Shown: positions 46,392-55,660, counted from the stretch's first letter. The stretch is 64,000 nt of DNA from Bacillota bacterium (GCA_025210655.1 JAOARG010000035.1:62001-126000), one strand, 5' to 3'. The notes: generated by a model not told the origin, from the sequence alone. Made by a program: numbers and translations.

Positions 46392-47870
46392 ATTAAAATT
46401 TTTATTAATGATTCCAATTATAAGTATGAAGTTGTACAGATTCTCAATCTATTTTTTGAGAAAAATCATTGTGAGTTTGTAGAAGATATAAAATCACTTG
46501 ATAGTATTGAATACTTGTCCATTGATATAAGTGATGTTGATACTAGTTTCGCTTTAACCATAGAGGGTGATATTAGTGGATATATGCTTAAGAGGGAAAC
46601 ATTTAAGTATTTAGATAGTAAAGACAAAATCACGGTTAAAAGGCTACTTAAAAGAACCATGAAAAAGCATATATATAAATTGCTTGAGCAAAAATATAAA
46701 TCGTCCTCTAAATGGGGGATTCTTGTAGGCATAAGACCCGTCAAACTTTTCCATGAATTATATGCTTCAGGAAAAGAAGTAGAAGAAATTAGAAGTATTC
46801 TTTCTGAGGAATATTTAATGCATAAAGAGAAGATCAATTTAATCATTGAGATTGGTATAAAGGAAGCTAAATACCTTTATCCAGTAGATAAGAGAAAGGT
46901 ATCCCTTTATGTTTGTATTCCGTTTTGTCCAACAAGATGTCTATACTGTTCATTCCCTTCAAATGATATGGCTAGTAAAGGAAAGCTAATGGAAGATTAT
47001 ATTTCTTCTTTGTTGAAAGAGCTATCTTCTATTATGCCTGTTATGAAAGATAAGGGATTAATAGTGGAAAATCTCTATATAGGCGGAGGAACTCCCACTA
47101 CTTTATCATCAGAGCAGTTTTCTAGGATTTTTGATGAGATTTCAAAATATATTGATCTCAATTCCCTAAAGGAATTTACTGTAGAGGCTGGTAGACCAGA
47201 TACAATTACTGATGAAAAATTAAGTATCCTGAAGTCTTATGGTGTAGATAGAATATGTATCAATCCTCAAACTATGAATGATGAGACACTAGTGAAAATT
47301 GGACGTAACCATAGTAGTGGCGAAATCGTTGAAATATATGAGCTAATAAAGAAATATGATTTTAAGACAATAAATTGTGATCTTATTCTAGGCCTAATTG
47401 ACGAAGATATAGAGGATATAAAATATACACTTGATAAAATTGTTGATTTAAAACCAGAGAATATTACTGTTCACACACTTGCTGTAAAAAGAAGTTCGAG
47501 ACTAAATGAAAAAATTAGTGATTATAAATTGTCTATGGGAAATGATGTTGAAAATATGATGGAGTATGCTAAGGATTATCTTAAGGCACATGGGTATGGA
47601 CCATACTATTTATATAGGCAAAAAAATATGATAGGTAATTTAGAGAATATTGGCTTTGCACTTGAAGGACATGAGTCTTCTTACAATATTCAGATTATGG
47701 AAGAGATGCAGACTATTATAGGCTTTGGTGCAGGTGCTACATCAAAAATAGTAGCCCCTGATAACAGTAGATTTGATAATATTCCTAACATTAAAGGTCT
47801 TGAAGAATACATCGCAAGGGTAGAGGACAATATTGAAAAGAAATTAAATTACCTTAATGCCTTGACTTAG
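46392..47870 (+). CDS. hemZ: Coproporphyrinogen III oxidase-like radical SAM protein HemZ, probable ATT start
   Basis: HemZ-type proteins oxidatively decarboxylate coproporphyrinogen III anaerobically, though some relatives insert or handle heme otherwise. The sequence has CIPFCPTRCLYCSFPS (CxxxCxYC with extra Cys), NLYIGGGTPTTL, FTVEAGRPDTI and NPQTMNDETLVKIGR. The first standard in-frame start is a TTG at 46515, which has no ribosome site and would remove about 40 residues of the N-terminal domain. The frame is open from 46377, and GGGGTG (46381-46386) precedes an ATT at 46392 by five bases, giving about 492 residues, near the length of the Bacillus protein. Confidence 0.88.
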   Translation: MKIFINDSNYKYEVVQILNLFFEKNHCEFVEDIKSLDSIEYLSIDISDVDTSFALTIEGDISGYMLKRETFKYLDSKDKITVKRLLKRTMKKHIYKLLEQKYKSSSKWGILVGIRPVKLFHELYASGKEVEEIRSILSEEYLMHKEKINLIIEIGIKEAKYLYPVDKRKVSLYVCIPFCPTRCLYCSFPSNDMASKGKLMEDYISSLLKELSSIMPVMKDKGLIVENLYIGGGTPTTLSSEQFSRIFDEISKYIDLNSLKEFTVEAGRPDTITDEKLSILKSYGVDRICINPQTMNDETLVKIGRNHSSGEIVEIYELIKKYDFKTINCDLILGLIDEDIEDIKYTLDKIVDLKPENITVHTLAVKRSSRLNEKISDYKLSMGNDVENMMEYAKDYLKAHGYGPYYLYRQKNMIGNLENIGFALEGHESSYNIQIMEEMQTIIGFGAGATSKIVAPDNSRFDNIPNIKGLEEYIARVEDNIEKKLNYLNALT

Positions 47871-47891
47871 GTGTATTAGTTAAATTATAAT
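47862..47891 (+). promoter_or_regulatory. Promoter of the hisS-aspS T-box
   Basis: TTGACT (47862-47867), overlapping the end of hemZ, and TATAAT (47886-47891) are 18 bases apart. Confidence 0.65.
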
Positions 47892-47924
47892 GATTCTATA
47901 TGAATATGAATGATAATAGGTGAA

Positions 47925-48112
47925 AGAGTAGTTCAAATAAACTTTTAGAGAGTCAACGGTTGGTGTAAGTTGATAGTTGAACATGGATGAAGACATCATC
48001 AGTTAATAGATTATCTTTTTTTAAGTGGGTTTATACCAATAAGGGTGGCACCGCGGGAAAAATTCTCGTCCCTTTTTATTAGGAAACTAATAGAAAGGGA
48101 TTTTTTTACGCT
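47925..48112 (+). ncRNA. T-box riboswitch controlling hisS-aspS
   Basis: Features include AGAGAGTCAAC with apical GGTTGGTG and the returning GTTGA strand (about 47946-47973), the specifier region with GAAGACATC, the canonical T-box AAGGGTGGCACCGCGG (48039-48054), and a terminator with T run (about 48065-48109; AAAAATTCTCGTCCCTTTTTATTAG against AGAAAGGGATTTTTTT). The likely specifier is GAC (47992-47994), aspartate, as in other hisS-aspS leaders; a CAT (47982-47984), histidine, lies close by and cannot be excluded without folding. Confidence 0.92.
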
Positions 48113-48139
48113 TAAAAATTAAAATAAGGGGGTTATAAA

Positions 48140-49390
48140 ATGATAAAAAAACCTAGAGGTACCAAAGATTTATTACCAAATGAAGCAAAAATTTGGGTTT
48201 ACCTAGAAAATAAATACAGAGAAGTTTGTAGAAGATTTAATTATGGTGAAATCAGAACGCCAATGTTTGAAAGTACATCTCTTTTCCATAGGGGAGTAGG
48301 GGAGACTACTGATATTGTTCAAAAGGAAATGTATAGTGTTGTTACAAATAGAGGAAAAGATGAAATTACTTTAAAGCCTGAGGGAACAGCGCCAGTTGTA
48401 AGAGCTTTCATTGAGAATAAACTGTATGCAGATACTCAACCTTCTAAGTATTTCTATATAACTGATGCATTTAGACATGAGAGACCACAGGCAGGAAGAT
48501 TAAGACATTTCCACCAATTTGGAATTGAAGCTTTTGGTTCAGCTGAGCCTACAATGGATGCTGAAGTTATTCAACTTGCAGATATGTTCTTAAGAGAACT
48601 TGGTATAGAAAACCTAGAACTTCATATAAACTCTATAGGATGTAAAGAGTGTAGAAGTAATTATAATAAAGTTTTAAGAGAATATCTTAAAGATTACCTT
48701 GAGGATTTATGTGAGACTTGTAATGATAGATTTGAAAAGAATCCAATGAGAATTCTTGATTGCAAGACTGATGCTGATAAAGAAGCAATCAAGAATGCAC
48801 CGAGAATTTTAGACCACATATGTGATGAATGTAAAGATCACTTTGAGGCAGTAAAAGAGTACCTTGGATTAATGGGTATTGAATACAAAGTTGATCCTAA
48901 TATCGTTAGGGGACTTGATTACTACAATAGAACGGCTTTTGAATTTATTTCAGGAGATATAGGAGCTCAAAGTACTGTATGTGGTGGTGGAAGATACGAT
49001 GGCCTAGTTGAAGATATAGGTGGACCTTCTACACCAGGTGTTGGATTTGGTATGGGTATTGAAAGATTAGTAATGGTTCTTGAAGAACTCAATTTACTAC
49101 CTGAAGTAGATAATGGCATTGAGGTTTACTTCGTAGCAATGGGAGAAAATGCTCTTAAAAAATCTGTAGAGTTAAGTACCAAGCTTAAGAAGTCAAATAT
49201 TCAATGTGAAATTAATCATATGGCTAAAAGTGCTAAGGCACAGTTTAAATATGCAAATAAAGTAAATGCTAGATATTCTATAGTTATTGGTGACGATGAA
49301 ATAGAAAAGGGCATTGTAAATATTAAAAACATGGAAACAGGTGATCAAGTAGAAAAGTCTATGGATGATCTTGTTGAATTTTTTAAATAA
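48140..49390 (+). CDS. hisS: Histidyl-tRNA synthetase
   Basis: Charges tRNA-His. The 416-residue class II synthetase has motif 1 region, motif 2 (YYITDAFRHERPQAGRLRHFHQ appears as ITDAFRHERPQAGR), the histidine-binding VRGLDYYNRTAFEF, motif 3 GFGMGIERLVMVL and the C-terminal anticodon-binding domain. Full length; ribosome site GGGGG. First gene under the T-box. Confidence 0.97.
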   Translation: MIKKPRGTKDLLPNEAKIWVYLENKYREVCRRFNYGEIRTPMFESTSLFHRGVGETTDIVQKEMYSVVTNRGKDEITLKPEGTAPVVRAFIENKLYADTQPSKYFYITDAFRHERPQAGRLRHFHQFGIEAFGSAEPTMDAEVIQLADMFLRELGIENLELHINSIGCKECRSNYNKVLREYLKDYLEDLCETCNDRFEKNPMRILDCKTDADKEAIKNAPRILDHICDECKDHFEAVKEYLGLMGIEYKVDPNIVRGLDYYNRTAFEFISGDIGAQSTVCGGGRYDGLVEDIGGPSTPGVGFGMGIERLVMVLEELNLLPEVDNGIEVYFVAMGENALKKSVELSTKLKKSNIQCEINHMAKSAKAQFKYANKVNARYSIVIGDDEIEKGIVNIKNMETGDQVEKSMDDLVEFFK

Positions 49391-49412
49391 ATAATTATTA
49401 GGAGGAAGTCAA

Positions 49413-51209
49413 ATGGCAGAGTCATTAGGAACATGGAAAAGAAGCCATATGAATGGTAGCTTAAGAGAAGCCAATATTGGTGAGCAAGTTACACTTATGG
49501 GATGGGTTCAAAGAAAGAGAAATCTTGGGGGATTAATTTTCGCTGATTTAAGAGACAAAGAGGGTATTTGTCAGATCGTATTCGATACTGATGTATCTGA
49601 AGAAGCTTTTAACAAAGCTGAAGGTCTTAGAGGTGAATTTGTAATAGCAGTACAAGGTGAAGTTAGAAGAAGAGAGTCAATCAATGAAAACATACCTACT
49701 GGTATTATAGAAGTATTTGCCAGTGAATTAAAAATACTTTCAGAATCAGAAGTTCCTCCAATTCATATAAACGATGATGATAAAGCTGGTGAGAGATTAA
49801 GACTTCAGTATAGATATCTTGATCTTAGAAAGCCAAAGATGCAAAAAAATCTTATATTTAGAAGTAAGTTAAATAAAGCTGTAAGGGATTACCTTGATAG
49901 AAACAGTTTTGTAGATGTTGAGACACCAGTTCTTAACAAGCCAACTCCAGAAGGAGCGAGAGATTACCTTGTACCAAGTAGAGTTAATCCAAATAAATTC
50001 TTTGCATTACCACAATCTCCACAAATCTTTAAGCAACTTCTAATGGTTTCTGGATTAGATAGATACTATCAGATTACAAAATGTTTCAGAGACGAAGATT
50101 TAAGAGCTGATAGACAGCCTGAATTTACTCAGATTGATATTGAGATGAGTTTTGTTAATGAAAATGATGTTATGACTATAAACGAAGGTCTTATCCAGCA
50201 CCTATTTAAAGAGATGCTAGATGTAGATGTTAAACTTCCAATAGATAGAATGACTTACAGGGAAGCTATGGATAGATTTGGATCTGATAAGCCTGATTTA
50301 AGATTTGGTTTTGAGATTAAGAACCTTAGCGAAGTACTTAAAGAATCAGGATTCAAAGTATTCAGTGGAGCTATTGAGAGCGGCGGTTCTGTAAGAGCTA
50401 TCAATGTAAATGGATACGGTGAAAGCTTCTCTAGAAAGGGAATCTCTAAACTTGAGAAGTTCTGTAAGGACTATGGTGCAAAAGGACTTGCTTGGATTAA
50501 GTTAGAAAATGGAGAGGTGAACTCGCCAATCGCTAAATTCTTAACTGAAGAAGAGATAAGCGGTATTATTTCAACAATGGATGCTAAAGATGGAGATATC
50601 ATCTTTATCGTTGCAGATACAGATAAAGTAGTATTTGATTCACTTGGAGCACTAAGATGCGAGTGTGCAAGAAAACTTGAAATTTTAGATAACAGTGAGT
50701 TTAAATTCTTATGGGTTACTGAGTTCCCATTATTTGAATATGATGAAGATGAAGATAGATACGTAGCAATGCACCACCCATTCACATCTCCAATGGATGA
50801 AGATATTGATAAATTAAACACTGACCCAGGAAACTGTAGAGCAAAAGCTTATGACCTTGTTCTTAACGGAATCGAGCTAGGTGGAGGATCTATCAGAATT
50901 CACCAATCAGAGCTTCAGGCGAAAATGTTTGAATTACTAGGATTCAGTGAAGAAGAAGCAAACATGAAGTTTGGATTCCTTATTGAAGCATTTAAATACG
51001 GAACACCTCCTCATGGTGGAGTAGCATTCGGATTTGATAGACTTTGTATGCTTATGCTAGGTCTTGATAATATCAGAGAAGTAATTGCATTCCCTAAGAC
51101 ACAAAATGCATCTTGTCTAATGACAGACGCTCCAGGATATGCAGATGCTAAGCAGTTAGAAGAATTAAGAATTGACTTAGTGGTTGAAGAAGAGAAAACT
51201 GAAGAGTAA
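49413..51209 (+). CDS. aspS: Aspartyl-tRNA synthetase
   Basis: A 598-residue bacterial-type AspRS: N-terminal OB anticodon domain (TLMGWVQRKRNLGGLIFADLRD), class II catalytic core (TPVLNKPTPEGARDYLVPSR, FALPQSPQIFKQLLM, CFRDEDLRADRQPEFTQID), the large GAD insertion domain, and motif 3 GVAFGFDRLCMLMLG. It may charge both Asp and Asn tRNAs if the species lacks AsnRS; the window cannot decide. Ends the hisS-aspS operon. Confidence 0.97.
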   Translation: MAESLGTWKRSHMNGSLREANIGEQVTLMGWVQRKRNLGGLIFADLRDKEGICQIVFDTDVSEEAFNKAEGLRGEFVIAVQGEVRRRESINENIPTGIIEVFASELKILSESEVPPIHINDDDKAGERLRLQYRYLDLRKPKMQKNLIFRSKLNKAVRDYLDRNSFVDVETPVLNKPTPEGARDYLVPSRVNPNKFFALPQSPQIFKQLLMVSGLDRYYQITKCFRDEDLRADRQPEFTQIDIEMSFVNENDVMTINEGLIQHLFKEMLDVDVKLPIDRMTYREAMDRFGSDKPDLRFGFEIKNLSEVLKESGFKVFSGAIESGGSVRAINVNGYGESFSRKGISKLEKFCKDYGAKGLAWIKLENGEVNSPIAKFLTEEEISGIISTMDAKDGDIIFIVADTDKVVFDSLGALRCECARKLEILDNSEFKFLWVTEFPLFEYDEDEDRYVAMHHPFTSPMDEDIDKLNTDPGNCRAKAYDLVLNGIELGGGSIRIHQSELQAKMFELLGFSEEEANMKFGFLIEAFKYGTPPHGGVAFGFDRLCMLMLGLDNIREVIAFPKTQNASCLMTDAPGYADAKQLEELRIDLVVEEEKTEE

Positions 51210-51218
51210 TAAATTTTA

Positions 51219-51246
51219 AGGAAGTCCTGAGGGGCTTCCTTTTTTG
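51219..51246 (+). terminator. Terminator after aspS
   Basis: AAGGAAG and CTTCCTT form a stem with a CCTGAGGGG loop region that can also pair (CCT/AGG); followed by TTTTT. Confidence 0.8.
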
Positions 51247-51338
51247 GTGGTGTATTTCTGCTATTGGCAAAAATGGTAGTGTACGTGCACTTTTTAGTGC
51301 TTGTGGTGGTGAGTTTGCTAGAGCAAACGGTGGTTAGG
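51246..51338. repeat. Hairpin array with GGTGGT linkers (element IV, outer left)
   Basis: GGTGGTG (51246), TGGTAGTG (51274), GGTGGTG (51305) and GGTGGTTAGG (51329) separate small hairpins, of which GCAC/GTGC (51287-51300) and the perfect GTTTGC-TAGA-GCAAAC (51313-51328) are clearest. The last linker is complementary, with one mismatch, to CCTAACCGCC at 51933-51942 inside the same intergenic region. Confidence 0.7.
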
Positions 51339-51350
51339 TAAAAGCAGAAA

Positions 51351-52150
51351 AGGGGAATCGCACAATACTTGCGCTAGGGGAATTTATTTTGTGAACAAAA
51401 TAAGGGGAAAGGGAAGTTTGTTTGGTTTTAAGTAGTTAATGGAAATTTTCCTTGCGGAAAGATACATTAAATAAGACCTGAATACAAAAATCGGACTCTC
51501 GGACAAAAGATTATTACAAACCGTTGAGTCTTTGTATAAATATGTTAGTTTCATAATTATTTAAATCAAAAGGATACATATTTATATAGAAGAACTTAAA
51601 CTTTATAATTTTTTATTAATGTTCTCACCTAATATGATGACATTCATAGAGAGTTGATTTAGCCTTTTAGAAGACAAAAATACTCAAAAGCGAAATCAGG
51701 CCACGAGATTAGTCACATCTTCTATGTGAGCTCCCGATTTTAATATAGGGTCAGACCCTAGCGCTCAAGTGAATTCTTCCGAAAAGTTATGACCAGGAAA
51801 GGATTTACTTTATCAGTATGTGAAATGTTTAAAAGTTTTTCCCATTCCCCTAAATATTGTTCACAATATTGATTCCCCTAGTTTTGTTTACAAAACGATT
51901 CCCCCAGCATTAACGCAGTCTAGTGCGATTCCCCTAACCGCCGTTCGTTTACTTAAGGAATGCTTGGGAGGTGAATCGCACAATTCTTGTGCTAGGAGAA
52001 TTTATTTTGCGAACAAAATAAGGTGAAAGGGTAGTGATTTAGCTCTTAAAGTTCTTCCTTTTCCCCAAAATATTGTTCACAATATTGATTCCCCAGTTTT
52101 GCATACAAAACGATTCCCCCAGCACCAACACAGTCTAGTGTGGTTCCCCT
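51351..52150. repeat. Branched palindromic element IV (linker GATTCCCC / AGGGGAAT)
   Basis: Four arms share one linker. Arm D (51351-51413): AGGGGAAT, hairpin CGCA/TGCG, TAGGGGAAT, hairpin TTATTTTG/CAAAATAA. Arm A (51841-51935): ATTCCCCT, hairpin AATATTGT/ACAATATT, GATTCCCCT, hairpin GTTTTGT/ACAAAAC, GATTCCCCC, hairpin, GATTCCCCT. Arm B (51969-52031): AGGTGAAT, hairpin GCACAA/TTGTGC, AGGAGAAT, hairpin TTATTTTG/CAAAATAA. Arm C (52061-52150) is a near copy of A. A pairs with B and D with C. The 427 bases between D and A hold further dyads (CACAT/ATGTG at 51713-51727, AGGGTC/GACCCT near 51747) but no gene. Confidence 0.8.
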
Positions 52151-52188
52151 AAAACACCGATAGGTACTAAAAAAGCGCAGATACTAAA

Positions 52189-52253
52189 CAATATTAGGCT
52201 AACTGCAAAGCAGAGATTAGGCGCAGTCAGAGCAGCTTTAGGCAAGATTAGGC
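52189..52253. repeat. Right-arm copy of the TTAGGC family, unpaired
   Basis: CAATATTAGGC, hairpin CTGC-AAA-GCAG (52203-52213), TTAGGCG, TTTAGGC and GATTAGGC reproduce the right arms of elements II and III in order and spacing. No matching left arm (GCCTAA series) is visible upstream in this intergenic region, so the copy looks truncated or rearranged by element IV. The -10-like TATAAT at 52298 may serve the next gene. Confidence 0.75.
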
Positions 52254-52373
52254 AAAAAATAAAACATACAGCCTAGTCTGTAAACAGTTTTTTGTGTTAT
52301 AATATTTCTTAGGTTACACAAGAAATAGAGACAAAAAACAAAGCTTAGTAACATTACAGAAAGTTGGGATATT

Positions 52374-52796
52374 ATGAATAGAGAAGGAAAAGTTTTAGAA
52401 CTAAAAAAAGACAGAGCTATTGTCGAACTTATGAGACATGCTGCATGCGGGGATTGTGGTGCGTGTCATATGGGCGATGAAAATATGCAAATGAAGGTAG
52501 AAGTTTTAAATGAAGCTGGAGCAGAGATTGGAGATATTGTAGAAATAGATCTAGAGACAAATAATGTATTAAGAGCTGCTTTCTTTGTTTATGTAATACC
52601 TTTAGTGGCACTTGTTTTAGGTATAGTTTTAGGGAAGTACATTTTTGTTAGCGCTGGAAGTCGTACAGAGGCTTATAGTGCAATATTAGGAGTTGTATTA
52701 ATGGCTGCTGCCTTCGCGGGTATTAAGCTTAATGAGAAAAAATTCAGCTCTAGTAAACAATACCTTTCTCAAATTGTTAAAGTATTAGATAAGTAA
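52374..52796 (+). CDS. RseC/MucC-type SoxR-reducing system protein
   Basis: A 140-residue membrane protein: an N-terminal domain with clustered cysteines (AACGDCGACHMG) followed by two membrane helices (AAFFVYVIPLVALVLGIVLG and a second about residue 100). This is the RseC/MucC family pattern; members assist the Rnf-like reducing system or sigma-E control. In anaerobic Firmicutes a link to Rnf electron transport is plausible but no rnf gene is in the window. The ATG has a weak ribosome site (AAAGTTGGG). Confidence 0.85.
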   Translation: MNREGKVLELKKDRAIVELMRHAACGDCGACHMGDENMQMKVEVLNEAGAEIGDIVEIDLETNNVLRAAFFVYVIPLVALVLGIVLGKYIFVSAGSRTEAYSAILGVVLMAAAFAGIKLNEKKFSSSKQYLSQIVKVLDK

Positions 52797-52831
52797 TTAA
52801 AAGGCAAAAATAAATAAAAGGGGAGAAAAAT

Positions 52832-54064
52832 ATGAATTATAATAATTTAAAAAGTTTTGACAATGAAATTTTTACAGCTTTAGAGAATGAAAAAGAGAGA
52901 CAACATCATGGATTAGAGCTAATCGCATCAGAAAATATTGTAAGTGAGGCTGTACTGGAAGCAGTTGGAACTATATTTACTAACAAATATGCAGAAGGAT
53001 ACCCTGGAAAGAGATACTATGGTGGCTGTGTTCACGCAGACACTGTAGAGGATATAGCTAGGGATAGATTAAAAGAGCTATTCGGGGCTGAGCATGCCAA
53101 TGTTCAACCACATTCAGGATCAAATGCTAACTTTGGTGTCTATTTTGCAATGTTAGAGTATGGTGATACTGTACTAGGAATGGATCTTTCTAATGGTGGT
53201 CATCTTACCCATGGTTCGAAAGTAAACATGTCTGGTAAGTACTTTAATTTTGTTAGCTATGGTTTAAATAATGAGACTGAAATGTTAGATTATGATGAAG
53301 TAAGAAGACTTGCAATTGAGCACAAACCTAAAATGATTGTTGCTGGAGCTAGTGCTTATTCAAGAGAAATAGATTTTAAGAGATTTAGAGAGATAGCAGA
53401 TGAAGTAGGAGCTTTATTTATGGTAGATATGGCTCATATAGCTGGACTTGTTGCTGCGGGAGTACATATGAATCCGGTTCCTTACGCTGATTTTGTTACT
53501 AGTACAACTCATAAAACCCTAAGGGGTCCAAGGGGTGGAATTATCCTTTGTAAAGAAAAATATGCTAAGGCTATTGATAAGGCGATTTTTCCTGGAATTC
53601 AAGGTGGACCACTAATCCATGTTATAGCTGGAAAAGCGGTTTGCTTTAAAGAAGCCTTAAGTGAAGAATTTAAATTATACCAAAAACAAGTGTTAGCTAA
53701 TTCAAGAGCACTTGCTAAAGATTTAATAGAATTGGGTTATAAAATAGTATCAAATGGAACTGACAACCATATGTTCCTAATGGATTTAACTGACAAGGAT
53801 ATTAGTGGAAAAGAAGTAGAAGCTCTTCTTGAAGAGGTTAAAATTACAGTAAATAAAAATACTATTCCTAATGAGACTAGAAGTCCATTTGTAACAAGTG
53901 GTATTAGAATTGGTACACCTTCACTTACAACAAGAGGAATGAAAGAGAATGAGATGAAAATTGTTGCTAGGCTTATACATGAAACTATAGCTAAAACGAA
54001 AGCTATTGATGAAATAAAAGCTGAAGTTGATGAGCTTTGTAAAGAATTTCCTATAAAGGGTTGA
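52832..54064 (+). CDS. glyA: Serine hydroxymethyltransferase
   Basis: A PLP enzyme interconverting serine and glycine with tetrahydrofolate. The 410-residue sequence shows [30 protein letters not shown], and the PLP-lysine motif [13 protein letters not shown] with the full C-terminal domain. Ribosome site GGGGAG. It is followed after four bases by a sigma-54 activator gene, an unusual pairing suggesting coordinated use with amino-acid catabolism. Confidence 0.97.
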   Translation: MNYNNLKSFDNEIFTALENEKERQHHGLELIASENIVSEAVLEAVGTIFTNKYAEGYPGKRYYGGCVHADTVEDIARDRLKELFGAEHANVQPHSGSNANFGVYFAMLEYGDTVLGMDLSNGGHLTHGSKVNMSGKYFNFVSYGLNNETEMLDYDEVRRLAIEHKPKMIVAGASAYSREIDFKRFREIADEVGALFMVDMAHIAGLVAAGVHMNPVPYADFVTSTTHKTLRGPRGGIILCKEKYAKAIDKAIFPGIQGGPLIHVIAGKAVCFKEALSEEFKLYQKQVLANSRALAKDLIELGYKIVSNGTDNHMFLMDLTDKDISGKEVEALLEEVKITVNKNTIPNETRSPFVTSGIRIGTPSLTTRGMKENEMKIVARLIHETIAKTKAIDEIKAEVDELCKEFPIKG

Positions 54065-54068
54065 TTAT

Positions 54069-55472
54069 ATGACAGATATACTTCTATTAGAATCATTGCA
54101 AAAAATTTTGCACACTGTAGATGAAGGTATTCACATTATTGACAACGAGGGAATAACAATATACTACAACGATTCAATGTCGGAAATAGAAGGTCTTGAT
54201 TATAAATATGTAATTGGAAAACATGTATTAGATGTTTTTCCAAATTGGAAGAAAGAAAATTCTACTCTATTGACGGTTCTTGAAACAGGGAAAGAAATAA
54301 TTGATGAAAAACAGAGTTATTTTAATTTCAAAGGTGAGAAAATATATACTCTAAATACTACATTTCCAGTGTACTCTGGTAAGAAAATCATTGGAGCGGT
54401 TGAAGTCGCTCGAAATCTTACAAATATTAATGAAATGAATAATAAAATTCTATCCCTTCAAGATAGGTTGGGAACAGATAAAAAGGAAAAGGTAGATAAT
54501 ACAAGAAATCTGTTTACTTTTGAAGATATCATTGGTGAAAGTAATGATATTCTCGAGGCTATAAAGATTGCTAAAAAATCATCAGAGACAAAGTCAAGTG
54601 TCTTTATTATTGGTGACACAGGGACAGGTAAAGAAATGTTTGCCCAAAGTATCCATACATTTTCATCAAGAAGTGATGAGCCTTTTATAGGACAAAACTG
54701 TAGTGCTATACCTGACTCTCTTTTGGAATCAACCTTATTTGGAACTTCTAAAGGAGCATTTACAGGTGCAGTTGACCGACCTGGTCTTTTTGAACAAGCC
54801 CATAAGGGAACATTGTTTTTGGATGAAATAGATTCTATGGATGTAGGACTCCAAGCAAAGTTATTAAGAGTTTTACAAGAGTCTTATGTGAGAAGAGTTG
54901 GAGCTACCAAGGATAAAAAAGTTGATGTAAGAGTGATAGCTGCAACCAATAGGGATCCAAGTGATTTGTTAAATGAAGGCTTAATTAGAAAAGACTTATT
55001 TTATAGACTGAATGTAATAACATTGAAGTTGCCAAGATTATGTTCCAGAAAAAAAGATATAGAAATATTGGTCAAGCATTTTATAAAACAATATAATAAT
55101 AGCTTATCAAAATCAGTTATTAGGGTTCAAGATGAAGTTATGAAAATATTTAAGTCATATGATTGGAAAGGCAATGTGAGGGAACTTAGTAACTGTGTAG
55201 AGTCGATTATGGCAATAATGGATGATGACTCAGTAATTCGATTAGAACATGTACCTACTTATATGATGGATGTAATGACTGATAGTGAAGTTGACATTAT
55301 TGATTATAAGTGTGGAGATGATGAAGATTTAAACGATATTTTAAGTAGGATTGAGATAGATATAATCAGAAAACAATTAAGTCAATCTGGAGGTAATGTT
55401 TCTAAAACAGCTTCTAAGCTAGGTATATCTAGGCAAAATCTACAATATAAAATTAAAAAGTATGGATTGTAA
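54069..55472 (+). CDS. Sigma-54-dependent activator (PAS-AAA+-Fis), probable ornithine operon regulator
   Basis: A 467-residue enhancer-binding protein: an N-terminal PAS domain (about 10-120; DEGIHIIDNEGITIYYNDSM), AAA+ domain with Walker A GDTGTGKE, GAFTGA loop (SKGAFTGAVDRPG), Walker B LDEIDSMD and RVIAATNRDP, then a Fis-type helix-turn-helix (GNVSKTASKLGISRQNLQYKI). The RocR-like layout and the -24/-12 promoter 190 bases downstream, in front of ord, make it the probable activator of the ornithine cluster. The PAS domain would sense the inducer. Confidence 0.92.
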   Translation: MTDILLLESLQKILHTVDEGIHIIDNEGITIYYNDSMSEIEGLDYKYVIGKHVLDVFPNWKKENSTLLTVLETGKEIIDEKQSYFNFKGEKIYTLNTTFPVYSGKKIIGAVEVARNLTNINEMNNKILSLQDRLGTDKKEKVDNTRNLFTFEDIIGESNDILEAIKIAKKSSETKSSVFIIGDTGTGKEMFAQSIHTFSSRSDEPFIGQNCSAIPDSLLESTLFGTSKGAFTGAVDRPGLFEQAHKGTLFLDEIDSMDVGLQAKLLRVLQESYVRRVGATKDKKVDVRVIAATNRDPSDLLNEGLIRKDLFYRLNVITLKLPRLCSRKKDIEILVKHFIKQYNNSLSKSVIRVQDEVMKIFKSYDWKGNVRELSNCVESIMAIMDDDSVIRLEHVPTYMMDVMTDSEVDIIDYKCGDDEDLNDILSRIEIDIIRKQLSQSGGNVSKTASKLGISRQNLQYKIKKYGL

Positions 55473-55500
55473 AGCTGCTATACAATCCTGTCGGTCACAT

Positions 55501-55543
55501 AAAGAGCAAAAAAACTTGCAATATGCAAGTTTTTTTGCTCTTT
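55501..55543 (+). terminator. Strong terminator after the sigma-54 activator gene
   Basis: A perfect stem of about 19 pairs (AAAGAGCAAAAAAACTTGC at 55501-55519 with its complement to 55543) around ATAT. It isolates the regulator from the ornithine operon. Confidence 0.9.
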
Positions 55544-55660
55544 ATTGTTTTTGTTTTGTAATTTTATACGGAGGTTAGAATAAATAGTTGTAATCATGTG
55601 TAAATATGTTGTTTGTGTGAAATAAAAAAGTATAAATATAAAATTTCAAAATCTTCATAT

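Noticed and set aside
51820-52026. 68-codon frame in the aspS-rseC gap
   Set aside because: It is made of the hairpin-linker repeats of element IV; codons simply follow the GATTCCCC repeats.
51351-52150. CRISPR-like pattern of short repeats and spacers
   Set aside because: The repeated words are only 7-9 bases, the intervals are themselves palindromes, both orientations occur, and no cas genes are present.
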